DNA of 64,000 bases from Haliscomenobacter hydrossis DSM 1100 (GTDB lineage Bacteria > Bacteroidota > Bacteroidia > Chitinophagales > Saprospiraceae), in contig NC_015510.1 in NCBI RefSeq assembly GCF_000212735.1, forward strand, positions 186,001-250,000, written 5' to 3'. Positions 18,447-27,829 of this stretch are shown here, in pieces. Below the pieces are notes generated by a model. It was not told where the DNA came from. It searched no databases and was given only the letters and a program-made list of their open reading frames with translations. Position 1 is the first letter of the stretch, and every line of letters begins with the position of its first letter. The position numbers and the translations under genes were made by a program.

Positions 18447-20549
18447 TTAGATCCGCTTGTATTTCAATCGAATGGCATTCCCGATCACCACTACATCCGA
18501 AAAAGCCATAAACAAAGCCCCCCACATCGGGTTGAGGTAGCCCATCGCCGCCATTGGAATGGCCACAATGTTGTAAGCAAAAGCCCAATACAAGCTCTGC
18601 TTGATGGTCAGCACCGTATGGGTACAAATGGCCAGTGCCTGTGGCAAACGTTCCAGGTTGCCATTGAGCAACACGATTTGCGCCGATTGTATCGCCGCCT
18701 GGGAGGCGTTGCTCAGTGATACACCAATGCTGGCTTTGGCCAGTGCTGGTGCGTCGTTGATGCCATCGCCAACCATTGCGGTCGGGGCTTCCTTGCTCAA
18801 ACGGGCAATGATGTCCAATTTTTGCCCGGGTTGTTGCTCCGCAAAAAAATGGGTGACGCCCAATGCCTCGGCCACGCTTGCCGTTTTTGCCTGTTTGTCG
18901 CCGCTCAATATATAACTAGCGATGTTTTTGGATTTGAGGTAATCGATACATGCTTTGGCCTCGGGTTTGATGGTGTCAGTTATACTCAGGGTGGCCAGTT
19001 TATCGCCATTTTTGCGCAAAATCAGTGTGCCCTGGCCATTTTCTGAAGCGCCAAATTCGTAGATATTGCCCGCTTCATCCTCCCCACTCATGCCTTTACC
19101 TTTTTCTTCCTCCACATTTGTTAAGGTGATTGGCCCCAGGCGTTGCCCATTCAGGCTGACCTGAGCTTCCATTTCCTGCACCAGGGATTTGGCAATGGGG
19201 TGAGAGGAGTGCATTTCGAGGTCGTAAATCAAATTGTTCACTTCTGCTTCACGAACCCCTGGAGCGTAGTCAATGTGCTCCACCACAAATGTCCCCGTGG
19301 TTAATGTTCCAGTCTTGTCAAAAACAATGTTACGAATGTTTGCAAAGATCTCGAGGGTTTTGCCCCCTTTGACCAAAATGCCATTGCGCGCCAGACGCCC
19401 TACCCCCACCATTACCGCAGTTGGCGTAGCCAGGCCCATGGCACATGGGCAAGAGATGACCAGTACCGCGATGGCATTCATCAAGGCATTTTTAAACGCA
19501 ATGTCAAATACAAAATAACTGAGTAGAAAGGTCAGTGCTGAAATGCTCACCACTACCGGCACAAAAATGGCGCTGATTTTATCGGCCAAACGCTGGATTT
19601 CCGGTTTGTCTTGTTGGGCGGTTTTGATCAATTCGATCATTTGACCCAATACCGATTTTTTACCCACCGCATTGACTTTGAGCTGAAAATTGCCACTCAA
19701 CACCAGAGAGCCTCCAATGACCTGATCACCCAGCTGTTTGTTGATGGGCAGACTTTCTCCGGTCAGCATGGATTCGTCGATACTGGCCTGGCCCAGAAAA
19801 ATCTCCCCATCAGCCGGCACTTTGTCTCCTTCGTTGACCTGCAAAATGTATCCGGTTTTGATTTCAGGATAGTGGATTCCCACAATCGTTCCGGAAGGCA
19901 TGATGCGCCGAGCGTGCTCCACCTGAAGTTTACCCAGTTCAGCAATGGCGGTTGTGGTTTGTGCCACCGCTCTTTTTTCAATCCAGTTTCCCAACAACAC
20001 CAGCGTAAAAATGGTGGCACTGGTTTCATAAAAAATGTACTGGGTTTCTCCACTGAGGGTTCCTACCAGACTGTAAACAAAGGCCGCGGTTCCCCCCATG
20101 AAAATCAACACATCCATATTGGGCATGCCATTGCGGATGGAGCTCCAGGCACTTTTGCCAAAATGCCAGGCGCCCAATACAAACACGGGCAGACAGATCG
20201 CCAATTGGATCCAGGCATTGTGCATAAAGGCCAAATGGATGCCTGCCGACATCAAAAGGTGCCCCAACAAAAGTGGAAGGGTGAAAATGGCCCCGATCAA
20301 AAGTTTGCGCTCGAGGGTCCAAAAATCGGGCTTTTGTTCGGGCTCAACCACGGTATAGCCCAATTTGTTGATCCCGCCTTTGGCCTCTTCCAAGGAAATA
20401 CTTTCATCAACCAGACGAAAACGCACTTCTTTGGTTTGGAAGTTGACATACACTTCTTCCAAACCCTTGCGCTCCAGGTAGCGGGTAATGCCCGCTGCAC
20501 AGTTGGCGCAATCCATTCCTTCTACGGTTAATTCGACCAGTGGCTTCAT
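18447..20549 (-). CDS. copA: Heavy-metal (copper-type) P1B ATPase
   Basis: 700 residues. One N-terminal heavy-metal-associated domain carries GMDCANC (Cys14, Cys17). Eight transmembrane segments are expected, and the sixth holds the CPC motif (VISCPCAMGLATPTA), which marks Cu+/Ag+ transporters. The phosphorylation site is FDKTGTLTTG, followed by SSHPIAKSLV (the HP motif of P1B ATPases) and MVGDGINDAPALA. It should pump monovalent copper out of the cytoplasm or load envelope cuproproteins. No copper chaperone or CopY/CueR-like regulator is adjacent. An inverted repeat lies between it and the superoxide dismutase gene upstream. Confidence 0.9.
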   Translation of the reverse strand: MKPLVELTVEGMDCANCAAGITRYLERKGLEEVYVNFQTKEVRFRLVDESISLEEAKGGINKLGYTVVEPEQKPDFWTLERKLLIGAIFTLPLLLGHLLMSAGIHLAFMHNAWIQLAICLPVFVLGAWHFGKSAWSSIRNGMPNMDVLIFMGGTAAFVYSLVGTLSGETQYIFYETSATIFTLVLLGNWIEKRAVAQTTTAIAELGKLQVEHARRIMPSGTIVGIHYPEIKTGYILQVNEGDKVPADGEIFLGQASIDESMLTGESLPINKQLGDQVIGGSLVLSGNFQLKVNAVGKKSVLGQMIELIKTAQQDKPEIQRLADKISAIFVPVVVSISALTFLLSYFVFDIAFKNALMNAIAVLVISCPCAMGLATPTAVMVGVGRLARNGILVKGGKTLEIFANIRNIVFDKTGTLTTGTFVVEHIDYAPGVREAEVNNLIYDLEMHSSHPIAKSLVQEMEAQVSLNGQRLGPITLTNVEEEKGKGMSGEDEAGNIYEFGASENGQGTLILRKNGDKLATLSITDTIKPEAKACIDYLKSKNIASYILSGDKQAKTASVAEALGVTHFFAEQQPGQKLDIIARLSKEAPTAMVGDGINDAPALAKASIGVSLSNASQAAIQSAQIVLLNGNLERLPQALAICTHTVLTIKQSLYWAFAYNIVAIPMAAMGYLNPMWGALFMAFSDVVVIGNAIRLKYKRI

Positions 20550-20569
20550 TGGTTGATCAGTGATTTAAG

Positions 20570-20640
20570 TCCCGCAGATTACGCAGATGTACACAGATAT
20601 TATCATAAAAATCTGTAAAAAATCTGCGTGATCTGCGGGA
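20570..20640. repeat. Inverted repeat of CGCAGATT units
   Basis: The left arm (20570-20598, TCCCGCAGATTACGCAGATG then TACACAGAT) pairs with 20611-20640 (ATCTGTAAAAAATCTGCGTG then ATCTGCGGGA), with a 12-base loop. It starts 21 bp before the CopA start codon and ends 12 bp after the stop of the superoxide dismutase gene on the minus strand. The same units recur at 55208-55290. Confidence 0.88.
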
Positions 20641-20651
20641 AACATTTTTCA

Positions 20652-21392
20652 TTATTTTGCGGCGTTGTACCGCTTTTCTACCTCCGCCCAATTCAAGACA
20701 TTCCAAAAGGCTTTGATGTAATCCGCTCTTTTGTTCTGGTATTTCAGGTAATAGGCGTGTTCCCAAACGTCAAGTCCAAGAACCGGCGTACCCGCCTGCT
20801 TTTTAACAATTTTGCTCATCAATGGGTTGTCTTGATTGGGGGTAGAGCTGATGAAGATTTCTCCTTTGCTGTTGACACTCAACCAGGCCCAACCCGAACC
20901 AAATCGTCCGGTCGCTTCGGCGGTAAAGATTTCTTTAAACTTGTCAAAGCTACCGTACTTGGTGCTGATGGCATTGGCCACATTGCCCGTAGGTGTTCCG
21001 CCACCTTGTGGAGAAAGCAAAGACCAGAACAGCGTATGGTTGAAATGTCCGCCGCCATTGTTGCGAATGGCTGGTTGTTTGCTGGTGACGTTGCTCTGTA
21101 CCTGTTCGATACTCATCGTGGCAAAAGCCGTTCCGGCCACAGCCTTGTTCAGGTTGGTCACATAGGCGTTGTGGTGCCGATCATGGTGGATTTCCATGGT
21201 CATTTTATCAAAGTGAGGCTCAAGGGCATCATTGGCAAAAGCCAGGGGAGCCAAGGTGAATGGCCCGGTTTGTTGCGCTTCATCGGTGTCAAAATCGGGT
21301 ACTAATGCCCGATCAGCCCATACGTTCCGTGGTTTGAGCAGGGATGCTGCTGCTACAAATAAACCCGTTCTCAAAAAATTTCGCTTATCCAT
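20652..21392 (-). CDS. Exported iron/manganese superoxide dismutase
   Basis: Starting at ATG 21392 the protein has 246 residues beginning [19 protein letters not shown], a signal peptide with a KR pair in a Tat-like position; an in-frame start at 21428 adds only 12 unlike residues. The metal ligands are visible in [27 protein letters not shown] and [15 protein letters not shown], and [10 protein letters not shown] is also typical. It converts superoxide to peroxide and oxygen. Export is unusual for Fe/Mn enzymes in general but known in Bacteroidota. Fe or Mn cannot be decided by eye. Confidence 0.9.
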   Translation of the reverse strand: MDKRNFLRTGLFVAAASLLKPRNVWADRALVPDFDTDEAQQTGPFTLAPLAFANDALEPHFDKMTMEIHHDRHHNAYVTNLNKAVAGTAFATMSIEQVQSNVTSKQPAIRNNGGGHFNHTLFWSLLSPQGGGTPTGNVANAISTKYGSFDKFKEIFTAEATGRFGSGWAWLSVNSKGEIFISSTPNQDNPLMSKIVKKQAGTPVLGLDVWEHAYYLKYQNKRADYIKAFWNVLNWAEVEKRYNAAK

Positions 21393-21649
21393 TGGTGAAT
21401 CTTTATTGATGAAACAGTCTCCGGTCAAGAGGAGTTCTATGCCGGACTAAATATAAACAGCTTGGCGATTTCATTCGATTTTTGAAAAAAAAATCCTCGG
21501 AATTCTTTACTTGATTTCGAAGGCAAAAGGCATTAAATTTTATCTTCTTCCACTTTTTACAGAATTAATTTTATCAAACCAAAAACTATCATTATTATTA
21601 TGAATCAAAATCGGGTTAAACCAAATTTAATCTATTTCTTTCAAATTAA

Positions 21650-22096
21650 ATGTGCTCTGCTATGTTATCCGTACGCCGTTTGCTTGACAACAAAAAAATC
21701 AATTCGGTTTGGAGTGTCCGACCTGACCACATGGTAATTGACGCCCTTGCATTGATGTCGCAACAAGGTATTGGTGCGGTATTGGTGATGGATGAAGATC
21801 AGTTGATTGGTATTTTTTCGGAAAGAGATTACGCACGCAAAGGCATCATTGTTGGCCGCAAGGCGAAAAGTACGCCCGTTACGGAAGTCATGACTGCCAA
21901 TGTATTTACGGTGTCCCCCGATATGGACATCGAAGATTGTATGACCCTGTTTTCAGAAAAACGCATCCGCCACCTCCCCGTGATGGAAAACCAAAAGGTC
22001 ATTGGCATGCTGAGTATTGGCGACATCGTATCCGCCATCATCCAGGCTCAGGATCAACAAATCAGATATTTGGAAGCTTACATTACTGGTCAATGA
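21650..22096 (+). CDS. CBS domain pair protein
   Basis: 148 residues, or 144 from the alternative ATG at 21662, which gives MLSVRRLL. Two CBS motifs fill the protein: SVRPDHMVIDALALMSQQGI to IGIFSERDYARKGI, and VFTVSPDMDIEDCMTLFSEK to VIGMLSIGDIVSAII. Stand-alone CBS pairs bind adenine nucleotides and act as regulatory modules; the partner is unknown. The Na+/H+ antiporter gene lies 102 bp downstream, separated by a strong hairpin. Confidence 0.85.
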   Translation: MCSAMLSVRRLLDNKKINSVWSVRPDHMVIDALALMSQQGIGAVLVMDEDQLIGIFSERDYARKGIIVGRKAKSTPVTEVMTANVFTVSPDMDIEDCMTLFSEKRIRHLPVMENQKVIGMLSIGDIVSAIIQAQDQQIRYLEAYITGQ

Positions 22097-22124
22097 TCCG
22101 TACAAATTCAAGCTTCTTTTTATA

Positions 22125-22155
22125 GCCCCGAACGCACAGCATGTGCGTTCGGGGC
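22125..22155. terminator. Strong hairpin between CBS and NhaD genes
   Basis: GCCCCGAACGCACA (22125-22138) is perfectly complementary to TGTGCGTTCGGGGC (22142-22155) with a 3-base loop. No T-run follows on the plus strand, so it may be a transcript-end or processing hairpin rather than a canonical intrinsic terminator. Confidence 0.55.
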
Positions 22156-22198
22156 CTAACTCACGCCTATTATCTCCATCCTTTCAACACCTTTACCT

Positions 22199-23509
22199 AT
22201 GTCTATCCTGATTGTAATTGTGTTTATTATTGGTTACACGCTAATTGCCTTGGAGCATCCCTTAAAGTTGGACAAAGCAGCCTCAGCCATGCTTACTGGT
22301 GTATTCTGTTGGTTGGTTTTGGCTTATGGTTTTTCTTCGATGCCCGCAAGTGCAGGTGTTACGGAAAGTTCTACGGTGTATTTAGAGCACCAGCTTTTTG
22401 AGCACCTGGGTGAAATTGCCGGCATCCTCTTTTTCCTGCTCGGCGCCATGACCATTGTAGAGCTGGTGGATGTCCACGATGGTTTTCGGGTCATTACCGA
22501 CCGAATCACGACTACTGATCGGATTCGACTCATCTGGATCATTTCCTGGGTCACTTTTTTCCTTTCGGCGGCATTAGACAACATGACTACTGCAATCATC
22601 ATGTGTGCCTTGCTCCGACGCCTGGTAAAAAAGAAAGAAAACGCCTGGTTGCTGGGTGGCTTTGTCATTATGGCCGCCAATGCAGGCGGCGCCTGGTCGC
22701 CCATTGGGGATGTAACGACCATCATGTTGTGGATTGGGGGACAAGTGTCGACTTTTACCATCATGAAATCGCTATTTATTCCTTCGGCATTAAGTTTGTT
22801 GGTGCCGTTGTTGATGGCCAGTTTTTACCTGAAAGGGAAAATGGAAAGCCGAGAGATGACTGATGAAGACCTCAAAACTAGTCGCATCTTTTCGCCCTGG
22901 GAAAAACAGCTGATGTTCTTCTTAGGTGGTTTAGCGCTACTCTCAGTACCTGTTTTTAAATATTATACCCATTTCCCACCTTATATGGGTATTTTGCTTT
23001 CGCTAGGTTTACTTTGGTACATCACCGAATATTTACACCGCTATAGGGAGGAAGAAATCCAAAAAGAATATTCGGTGGCGGCTATGCTGCACCGCATCGA
23101 CACGCCCAGCATCCTCTTCTTCCTGGGGATTTTATTGGCAGTGGGTGCATTGGATGCTTCGGGCCATCTCAAATTGGCTGCCGATTTTCTCAATCAAACC
23201 GTAGGTAACATTTACCTCATCAACACCTTCATTGGTCTGCTTTCCTCGATTGTCGACAACGTTCCACTGGTTGCCGCAGCGATGGGCATGTACGATTTGT
23301 CTACTTACCCGATGGATCACCCCTTTTGGGAATCACTGGCCTACTGTGCCGGAACTGGGGGCAGCATTCTGATCATTGGTTCCGCCGCAGGTGTAGCTTC
23401 CATGGGGATTTTAAAAATTGACTTTTTGTGGTACATGCGCCACATCTCCATCTATGCATTGGTCGGTTATCTTTGTGGGATTGGAGCCTATTATTTATTG
23501 AGCCATTAG
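22199..23509 (+). CDS. nhaD: NhaD-type Na+/H+ antiporter
   Basis: A 436-residue polytopic membrane protein. The segments LDNMTTAIIMCALLRRLV, NAGGAWSPIGDVTTIMLW and IVDNVPLVAAAMGMYDL match the ion-transporter-superfamily cores of NhaD antiporters, including the paired D-N-x-[TP] elements. It exchanges Na+ or Li+ for H+ across the inner membrane, which suits a salt-exposed or alkaline habitat. The first ATG (22199) precedes a hydrophobic segment directly. Confidence 0.85.
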   Translation: MSILIVIVFIIGYTLIALEHPLKLDKAASAMLTGVFCWLVLAYGFSSMPASAGVTESSTVYLEHQLFEHLGEIAGILFFLLGAMTIVELVDVHDGFRVITDRITTTDRIRLIWIISWVTFFLSAALDNMTTAIIMCALLRRLVKKKENAWLLGGFVIMAANAGGAWSPIGDVTTIMLWIGGQVSTFTIMKSLFIPSALSLLVPLLMASFYLKGKMESREMTDEDLKTSRIFSPWEKQLMFFLGGLALLSVPVFKYYTHFPPYMGILLSLGLLWYITEYLHRYREEEIQKEYSVAAMLHRIDTPSILFFLGILLAVGALDASGHLKLAADFLNQTVGNIYLINTFIGLLSSIVDNVPLVAAAMGMYDLSTYPMDHPFWESLAYCAGTGGSILIIGSAAGVASMGILKIDFLWYMRHISIYALVGYLCGIGAYYLLSH

Positions 23510-23521
23510 ACTTAAATGAGC

Positions 23522-23570
23522 GTGAACGAGCAGCAACTGTTGGCAAGAAAAATGGGGGCTGCTCGTTTAC
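23522..23570. terminator. Imperfect hairpin downstream of NhaD
   Basis: GTGAACGAGCAGC (23522-23534) pairs with GCTGCTCGTTTAC (23558-23570), with one mismatch and a 23-base loop, 13 bp after the NhaD stop. It may terminate or stabilise the transcript end. There is no clear T-run. Confidence 0.4.
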
Positions 23571-23822
23571 TAATGCGTGGAAAAAGAAAAAGCTGCCCTC
23601 AACCGGACAGCCCCCAATAGAACACTGTAAAATACTGTGACACAAAAATAGAATAAGGATTCTAAAATGTCAAGCATAAAATGAGATGATTGTGTACTAT
23701 TTACACTTTGAATGTGGATTTTATGTAAGTCATAAAAAATAAAAATCAGATAACCAGAGCTTTATACAATTCAGTACGGATATTTTTTTTTTTGAATTCC
23801 TAGAATTTCTCTCAACATCTTC

Positions 23823-23838
23823 AATGATAAGTATCATT
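23823..23838. promoter_or_regulatory. Palindrome upstream of biotin carboxylase (possible operator)
   Basis: AATGATA-AG-TATCATT is a perfect 7-2-7 palindrome ending 54 bp before the chosen start codon. The size and position suit a dimeric repressor site, but no regulator is identified. Confidence 0.35.
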
Positions 23839-23892
23839 TGGGGGGAAAGGATATTTTTTTTAGCTTACACCCCTCAAAAGATTGACCCATTT

Positions 23893-25362
23893 ATGAAAAA
23901 AATACTCATTGCCAATCGAGGTGAAATTGCTTTAAGGGTAATGCGCAGCGCCCGAAAAATGGGCATCCAAACCGTTGCGGTCTATTCAGAGGCCGACCGC
24001 AATGCTCCGCACGTTCGTTTTGCCGACGAAGCAGTGTTGTTAGGTCCTGCTCCGTCCAATCAATCTTACCTCCGCGGAGACAAAATCATCGAGATAGCCA
24101 AAACGCTAGGGGTAGATGGCATTCACCCCGGTTATGGTTTTTTGAGTGAAAATGCAAGTTTCGCCCAGGCCGTTACCGATGCGGGGATGATTTTTATTGG
24201 CCCAACACCGCAGGCCATTGAAGTAATGGGCAGCAAATTGGCGGCCAAAGAAACCGTCAAAGCCTACAACATCCCCATGGTGCCCGGTGTCGACCATTCC
24301 ATTAGTGATGTGGAAGAAGCCAAAACCATTGCCCAAACCGTTGGTTACCCCATCTTGATCAAAGCCTCGGCTGGTGGTGGCGGAAAAGGTATGCGGGTAG
24401 TTGAAAACGAGGAAGAACTGGCAGAACAAATGACCCGTGCCATTAGTGAAGCGACTTCTGCATTTGGGGACGGTTCGGTTTTTATCGAAAAATACGTCAC
24501 TGAACCCCGGCACATTGAAATACAAGTTCTGGCCGATGCCCACGGCAATGTGGTGCACCTTTTTGAACGGGAATGCAGCATCCAACGCCGTCACCAAAAA
24601 GTGGTAGAAGAAGCGCCATCCGCCGTGCTTACCCCCGAAATTCGCAAAGCCATGGGTGAAGCAGCCGTCAATGTGGCGCGTTCTTGCCAATACCTCGGCG
24701 CGGGTACGGTAGAGTTTTTGGTTGATGCCGGGCTCAATTTTTATTTCCTGGAAATGAATACCCGCTTGCAGGTCGAACATCCGGTAACGGAATTCATTAC
24801 CGGTTTAGACCTGGTGGAACAACAAATCCGCATTGCCCGGGGAGAAGTACTGGCCTTTACACAGGAAGACCTGAACATTAATGGCCATGCCATCGAGTTG
24901 CGGGTATGTGCTGAAGATCCGCTCAACAATTTTTTACCTAGCGTGGGAAAATTGCAGCGTTACCGCCGCCCGAGTGGTGAACACATCCGTGTAGACGATG
25001 GGATTGAAGAAGGTATGGAGGTGCCGATTTATTACGATCCCCTGTTGGCGAAACTAGCGGTTTGGGGCGTCACCCGCGAAGCGGCCATCAAACGCATGTT
25101 GGAGGCCATCAGTATGTATCAGATTGAAGGTGTGGCCACTACCCTACCCTTCGGGCGTTTTGTTTGTCAACACGATGCTTTTATCAGCGGTAAGTTTGAC
25201 ACGGGTTTTGTCAAAAATTATTATTCACCAGAAGGTATCCAGGCTCAGCAACATGCGGAAATTGAAGTTGCAGCAAGGTTGGCACTGGAAGTATTGTACC
25301 ACCACAAGCGACAATTGATGGTTCCTGATCCAGGGGGAGTAGAATGGTTTACGCAGCGGTAA
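23893..25362 (+). CDS. accC: Biotin carboxylase subunit of an acyl-CoA carboxylase
   Basis: 489 residues from ATG 23893 (MKKILIANRGEIALRVMRSA); an in-frame extension to 23824 is not similar to the family. Motifs are HPGYGFLSENASFA, the ATP-grasp glycine loop KASAGGGGKGMRVVE, FIEKYVTEPRHIEIQVL, FLEMNTRLQVEHPVTE and ELRVCAEDP. It carboxylates biotin on a carrier protein using ATP and bicarbonate. It is about 40 residues longer than E. coli AccC at the C-terminus. No biotin carrier protein is nearby; the propionyl-type carboxyltransferase at 40241-41782 is a possible partner. It could equally serve acetyl-CoA carboxylase. Confidence 0.88.
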   Translation: MKKILIANRGEIALRVMRSARKMGIQTVAVYSEADRNAPHVRFADEAVLLGPAPSNQSYLRGDKIIEIAKTLGVDGIHPGYGFLSENASFAQAVTDAGMIFIGPTPQAIEVMGSKLAAKETVKAYNIPMVPGVDHSISDVEEAKTIAQTVGYPILIKASAGGGGKGMRVVENEEELAEQMTRAISEATSAFGDGSVFIEKYVTEPRHIEIQVLADAHGNVVHLFERECSIQRRHQKVVEEAPSAVLTPEIRKAMGEAAVNVARSCQYLGAGTVEFLVDAGLNFYFLEMNTRLQVEHPVTEFITGLDLVEQQIRIARGEVLAFTQEDLNINGHAIELRVCAEDPLNNFLPSVGKLQRYRRPSGEHIRVDDGIEEGMEVPIYYDPLLAKLAVWGVTREAAIKRMLEAISMYQIEGVATTLPFGRFVCQHDAFISGKFDTGFVKNYYSPEGIQAQQHAEIEVAARLALEVLYHHKRQLMVPDPGGVEWFTQR

Positions 25363-25409
25363 ATAACGTGGGCCGTCCTAAATTTCAGTAGCTCAAAGCG
25401 ACATTTTTT

Positions 25410-25500
25410 AACACAAAGTGCACAAAGGAGGGCACAAGGGACACAATCAGGACGAACCCTACTTTGTGTCCCTTGTGCCCTCCTTTGTGCACTTTGTGTT
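25410..25500. repeat. Perfect 36-bp inverted repeat
   Basis: Positions 25410-25445 are exactly complementary to 25465-25500, with a 19-base loop. The arm is built from units such as CACAAAGTG, CACAAAGGAGGG and CACAAGGGA. It lies 47 bp after the biotin carboxylase stop and 52 bp from the convergent HtrA stop. Confidence 0.92.
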
Positions 25501-25552
25501 ATTTTTTTTATCCGCTTAGGTGCTTTCCAAAATTTGAAACAACTCATGTTGA

Positions 25553-27070
25553 TTACATCCCAAAAGCGTAATAATACTCACCCGGCAGGTCTTCATACAC
25601 CCCTTCCAGCATTACTCCGCCTTTCTTTTTACTCAATATTTTTGCCAAGTCGTCGACATTGGTCACGGTTTGACCATCTACTTTGGTGATGATGAACCCT
25701 TCGCGCATGTCCGTACTTTTGCGCAATTTGCCAGCATTGAGGGCTTTTACTTTTACCCCGCCACTGATGTCCAGTTTTTTGGCAATTTTGCTATCTAGTG
25801 TTTCAAAATCTGCGCCGAGCACATCCATGACTTCGGGTTGGTCATTTTTAACCAGTGCAGTGTTGCCTTTGCGGTTATTCAAAGTCACTTTAAATTCTTT
25901 CTCTTGTCCTTTGCGGTTCACTTTGATGTTGACGACGTCACCCGGACGGTGGCGGGCAATCGCCTCTTGCAATTCCGGCGAACTTTGCACCTTTTGCTCG
26001 TTTACCGCAACAATTACGTCTCCGGGTTTGATGCCTGCTACACCAGCTGCGCTTTTCTCCATCAGGCTATCTACATAGGCTCCGGCGGTAGTTTCCAGGT
26101 TTTTTTCCTTTTTCAAATTGCCATCAACAGTGCGAATCATGACCCCAAGCACCCCTCTTTGCACCGTACCAAAGCGCAGCAAATCTTCTACTACTTTACT
26201 CACTATATTGCTGGGTACCGCGAAACCATACCCGGAATAGGCTCCCGTTGGACTGGCAATGGCGGTGTTGATGCCAATCAGGCCGCCTTGCAAATTGACC
26301 AATGCCCCACCACTGTTGCCAGGATTGATGGCGGCATCCGTTTGGATGAAACTCTCTACTGCAAATTGTTCTTTTAAAATGTTGATGTTGCGCCCTTTGG
26401 CACTGACAATTCCGGCTGTAACCGTAGAGGTAAGGTTAAAAGGATTGCCAACGGCCATTACCCACTCCCCAACTTTTACCTCATCCGAGTTGACAAAGGG
26501 CAAGCTGGGTAGGCCTTTCTCTTTAATTTGAATGAGCGCCAAATCTGTACTTGGGTCGGTACCGATGACCGTAGCTTTATAGGTGCGGTTGTCGTGTAAG
26601 GTAACTTCCAAATCATCGGCATCCGCAATGACATGGTTATTGGTAATGATGTACCCATCCTGGTTGATGATCACCCCACTGCCTTGCCCGACTTGTACTT
26701 CGGGTTTTCTACCCTGTTGAGGAATTTCTTCAGGACGGAATTGATAGCGTTTTCCAAAAAAATCGTTGAACAAATCATCGTTCGGAAACATGTCACCAAA
26801 GGGGTTGGGGGCAGTCCGGTTAGCGGCAGACCGAACGTGGGTTGATTTGATGTGCACCACCGCATCCATTACTTTGGCCGCCACCTGGGTAAAATCCAAG
26901 GGCACCATTTCTCCTTTGCCATTCAACGTATACACCGCTTTGGCCGCAGGAGTGCTGTTGATGTGTTCAATTTTGATGGATGCTTTGTTCTGAATAAAGT
27001 TGTAAATTCCAAGGGCGGTTCCTGTGACTGCCAGGGAAATGAGACCGGAGAAGATCAAGATCTTTTTCAT
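25553..27070 (-). CDS. HtrA/DegQ-type periplasmic serine protease
   Basis: 505 residues with an N-terminal signal anchor (KILIFSGLISLAVTGTALG). The trypsin-like domain has His146 in ITNNHVIADADDL, Asp176 in DPSTDLALIQI and Ser253 in NPGNSGGALVNL. Two PDZ domains follow (about 305-395 and 410-500), the first with GIKPGDVIVAVNEQKVQSS. It degrades or refolds misfolded envelope proteins. The small heat-shock gene lies upstream on the same strand, which fits a stress-response grouping, though a 112-bp gap separates them. Confidence 0.92.
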   Translation of the reverse strand: MKKILIFSGLISLAVTGTALGIYNFIQNKASIKIEHINSTPAAKAVYTLNGKGEMVPLDFTQVAAKVMDAVVHIKSTHVRSAANRTAPNPFGDMFPNDDLFNDFFGKRYQFRPEEIPQQGRKPEVQVGQGSGVIINQDGYIITNNHVIADADDLEVTLHDNRTYKATVIGTDPSTDLALIQIKEKGLPSLPFVNSDEVKVGEWVMAVGNPFNLTSTVTAGIVSAKGRNINILKEQFAVESFIQTDAAINPGNSGGALVNLQGGLIGINTAIASPTGAYSGYGFAVPSNIVSKVVEDLLRFGTVQRGVLGVMIRTVDGNLKKEKNLETTAGAYVDSLMEKSAAGVAGIKPGDVIVAVNEQKVQSSPELQEAIARHRPGDVVNIKVNRKGQEKEFKVTLNNRKGNTALVKNDQPEVMDVLGADFETLDSKIAKKLDISGGVKVKALNAGKLRKSTDMREGFIITKVDGQTVTNVDDLAKILSKKKGGVMLEGVYEDLPGEYYYAFGM

Positions 27071-27182
27071 TGCTCTAATCCAATTTTACAAAAGGTGAAA
27101 GGAAAAAATGTGGGTTTGATGATCATTAAAGGTTTAGGCCGTGGCAAAAAGGACTTCCGCCACGGCACAAATCAAACAGTGA

Positions 27183-27635
27183 TTATTGTACCACAATGGT
27201 ACGAGGAGGAAGCAGTTTGGCTTCTTCTTTTTTAGGAATCAAAATGCGCAAGATGCCATTCTCGTATTGAGCCTGGATTTTCGATTCATCCACCACGGTC
27301 TTGGGCAGATGGAAAGAACGTTCGAAAGATTGGTAGCTAAACTCATGACGGGTGTAACGCTCGTTTTCTTTGAACTCGTTTCTGTTCTCTTTTTGGGAAG
27401 AGATGGTCAATACCTCATTGTTCAACTGGATATGAAAATCCTCTTTGCGCATGCCCGGTGCGGCCATTTCTACCGCAAAACTTTCGTTGTTTTCCACAAT
27501 GTTGACCGATGGAAGGGTGGTGTTGGTAAAAGATTGACCACGATTACCCAGGTCAAAAAGATCGCGGGTGAAAAAATCGTCAAATAGACGAGGGAAACTT
27601 GGGAAAGCAGCAAAATTGCTTTTTACGAGTGCCAT
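27183..27635 (-). CDS. Small heat-shock protein, Hsp20 family
   Basis: A 150-residue protein with an alpha-crystallin domain at about 40-140, including VEMAAPGMRKEDFHIQLNNE, RHEFSYQSFERSFHLP and ENGILRILIPKKEE. The N-terminal arm contains FPRLFDDFFTRDLFD and the tail ends RTIVVQ, a likely IxV-type oligomerisation motif. It is an ATP-independent holdase chaperone. The intergenic region upstream holds repeated ATGTC elements but no CIRCE sequence. Confidence 0.9.
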   Translation of the reverse strand: MALVKSNFAAFPSFPRLFDDFFTRDLFDLGNRGQSFTNTTLPSVNIVENNESFAVEMAAPGMRKEDFHIQLNNEVLTISSQKENRNEFKENERYTRHEFSYQSFERSFHLPKTVVDESKIQAQYENGILRILIPKKEEAKLLPPRTIVVQ

Positions 27636-27771
27636 AATAACCTCTTTTTAAAAGTTTGACAATTGATTTTGTTAAAAAAATCGACAAGCATTGAAGAAGT
27701 GGTTTTTTATGAAACCTTCGTGCCGTCGCACAAAAAATGCATAGGCAATTCAAATGCCAACTGCTTTTTCT

Positions 27772-27829
27772 ATGTCAAAAATGTCCTGAAAAATGAAAAA
27801 ATGTCAAATGGAAATGTCAAAATGACATT
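27772..27829. promoter_or_regulatory. Repeated ATGTCAAA elements and a palindrome between hsp20 and guaA
   Basis: ATGTC occurs at 27772, 27781, 27801 and 27814, three of them as ATGTCAAA. The last forms the palindrome AATGTCA-AAA-TGACATT (27813-27829). The array lies between the divergent hsp20 and guaA starts, so it could bind a regulator of either gene. No factor is assigned. Confidence 0.4.

Larger units (their letters stand above)
23510..23892. other. Intergenic region between NhaD and biotin carboxylase genes
   Basis: A 383-bp stretch without a credible gene. It holds an imperfect hairpin (23522-23570), a second pairing TGGGGGCT/AGCCCCCA (23553-23560 with 23609-23616), an A/T-rich leader with a T-tract near 23786, and the palindrome at 23823-23838. 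Confidence 0.7.

Noticed and set aside
19611-20531. A 306-codon open frame opposite the copper ATPase gene
   Set aside because: Antisense to a certain gene and without motifs.
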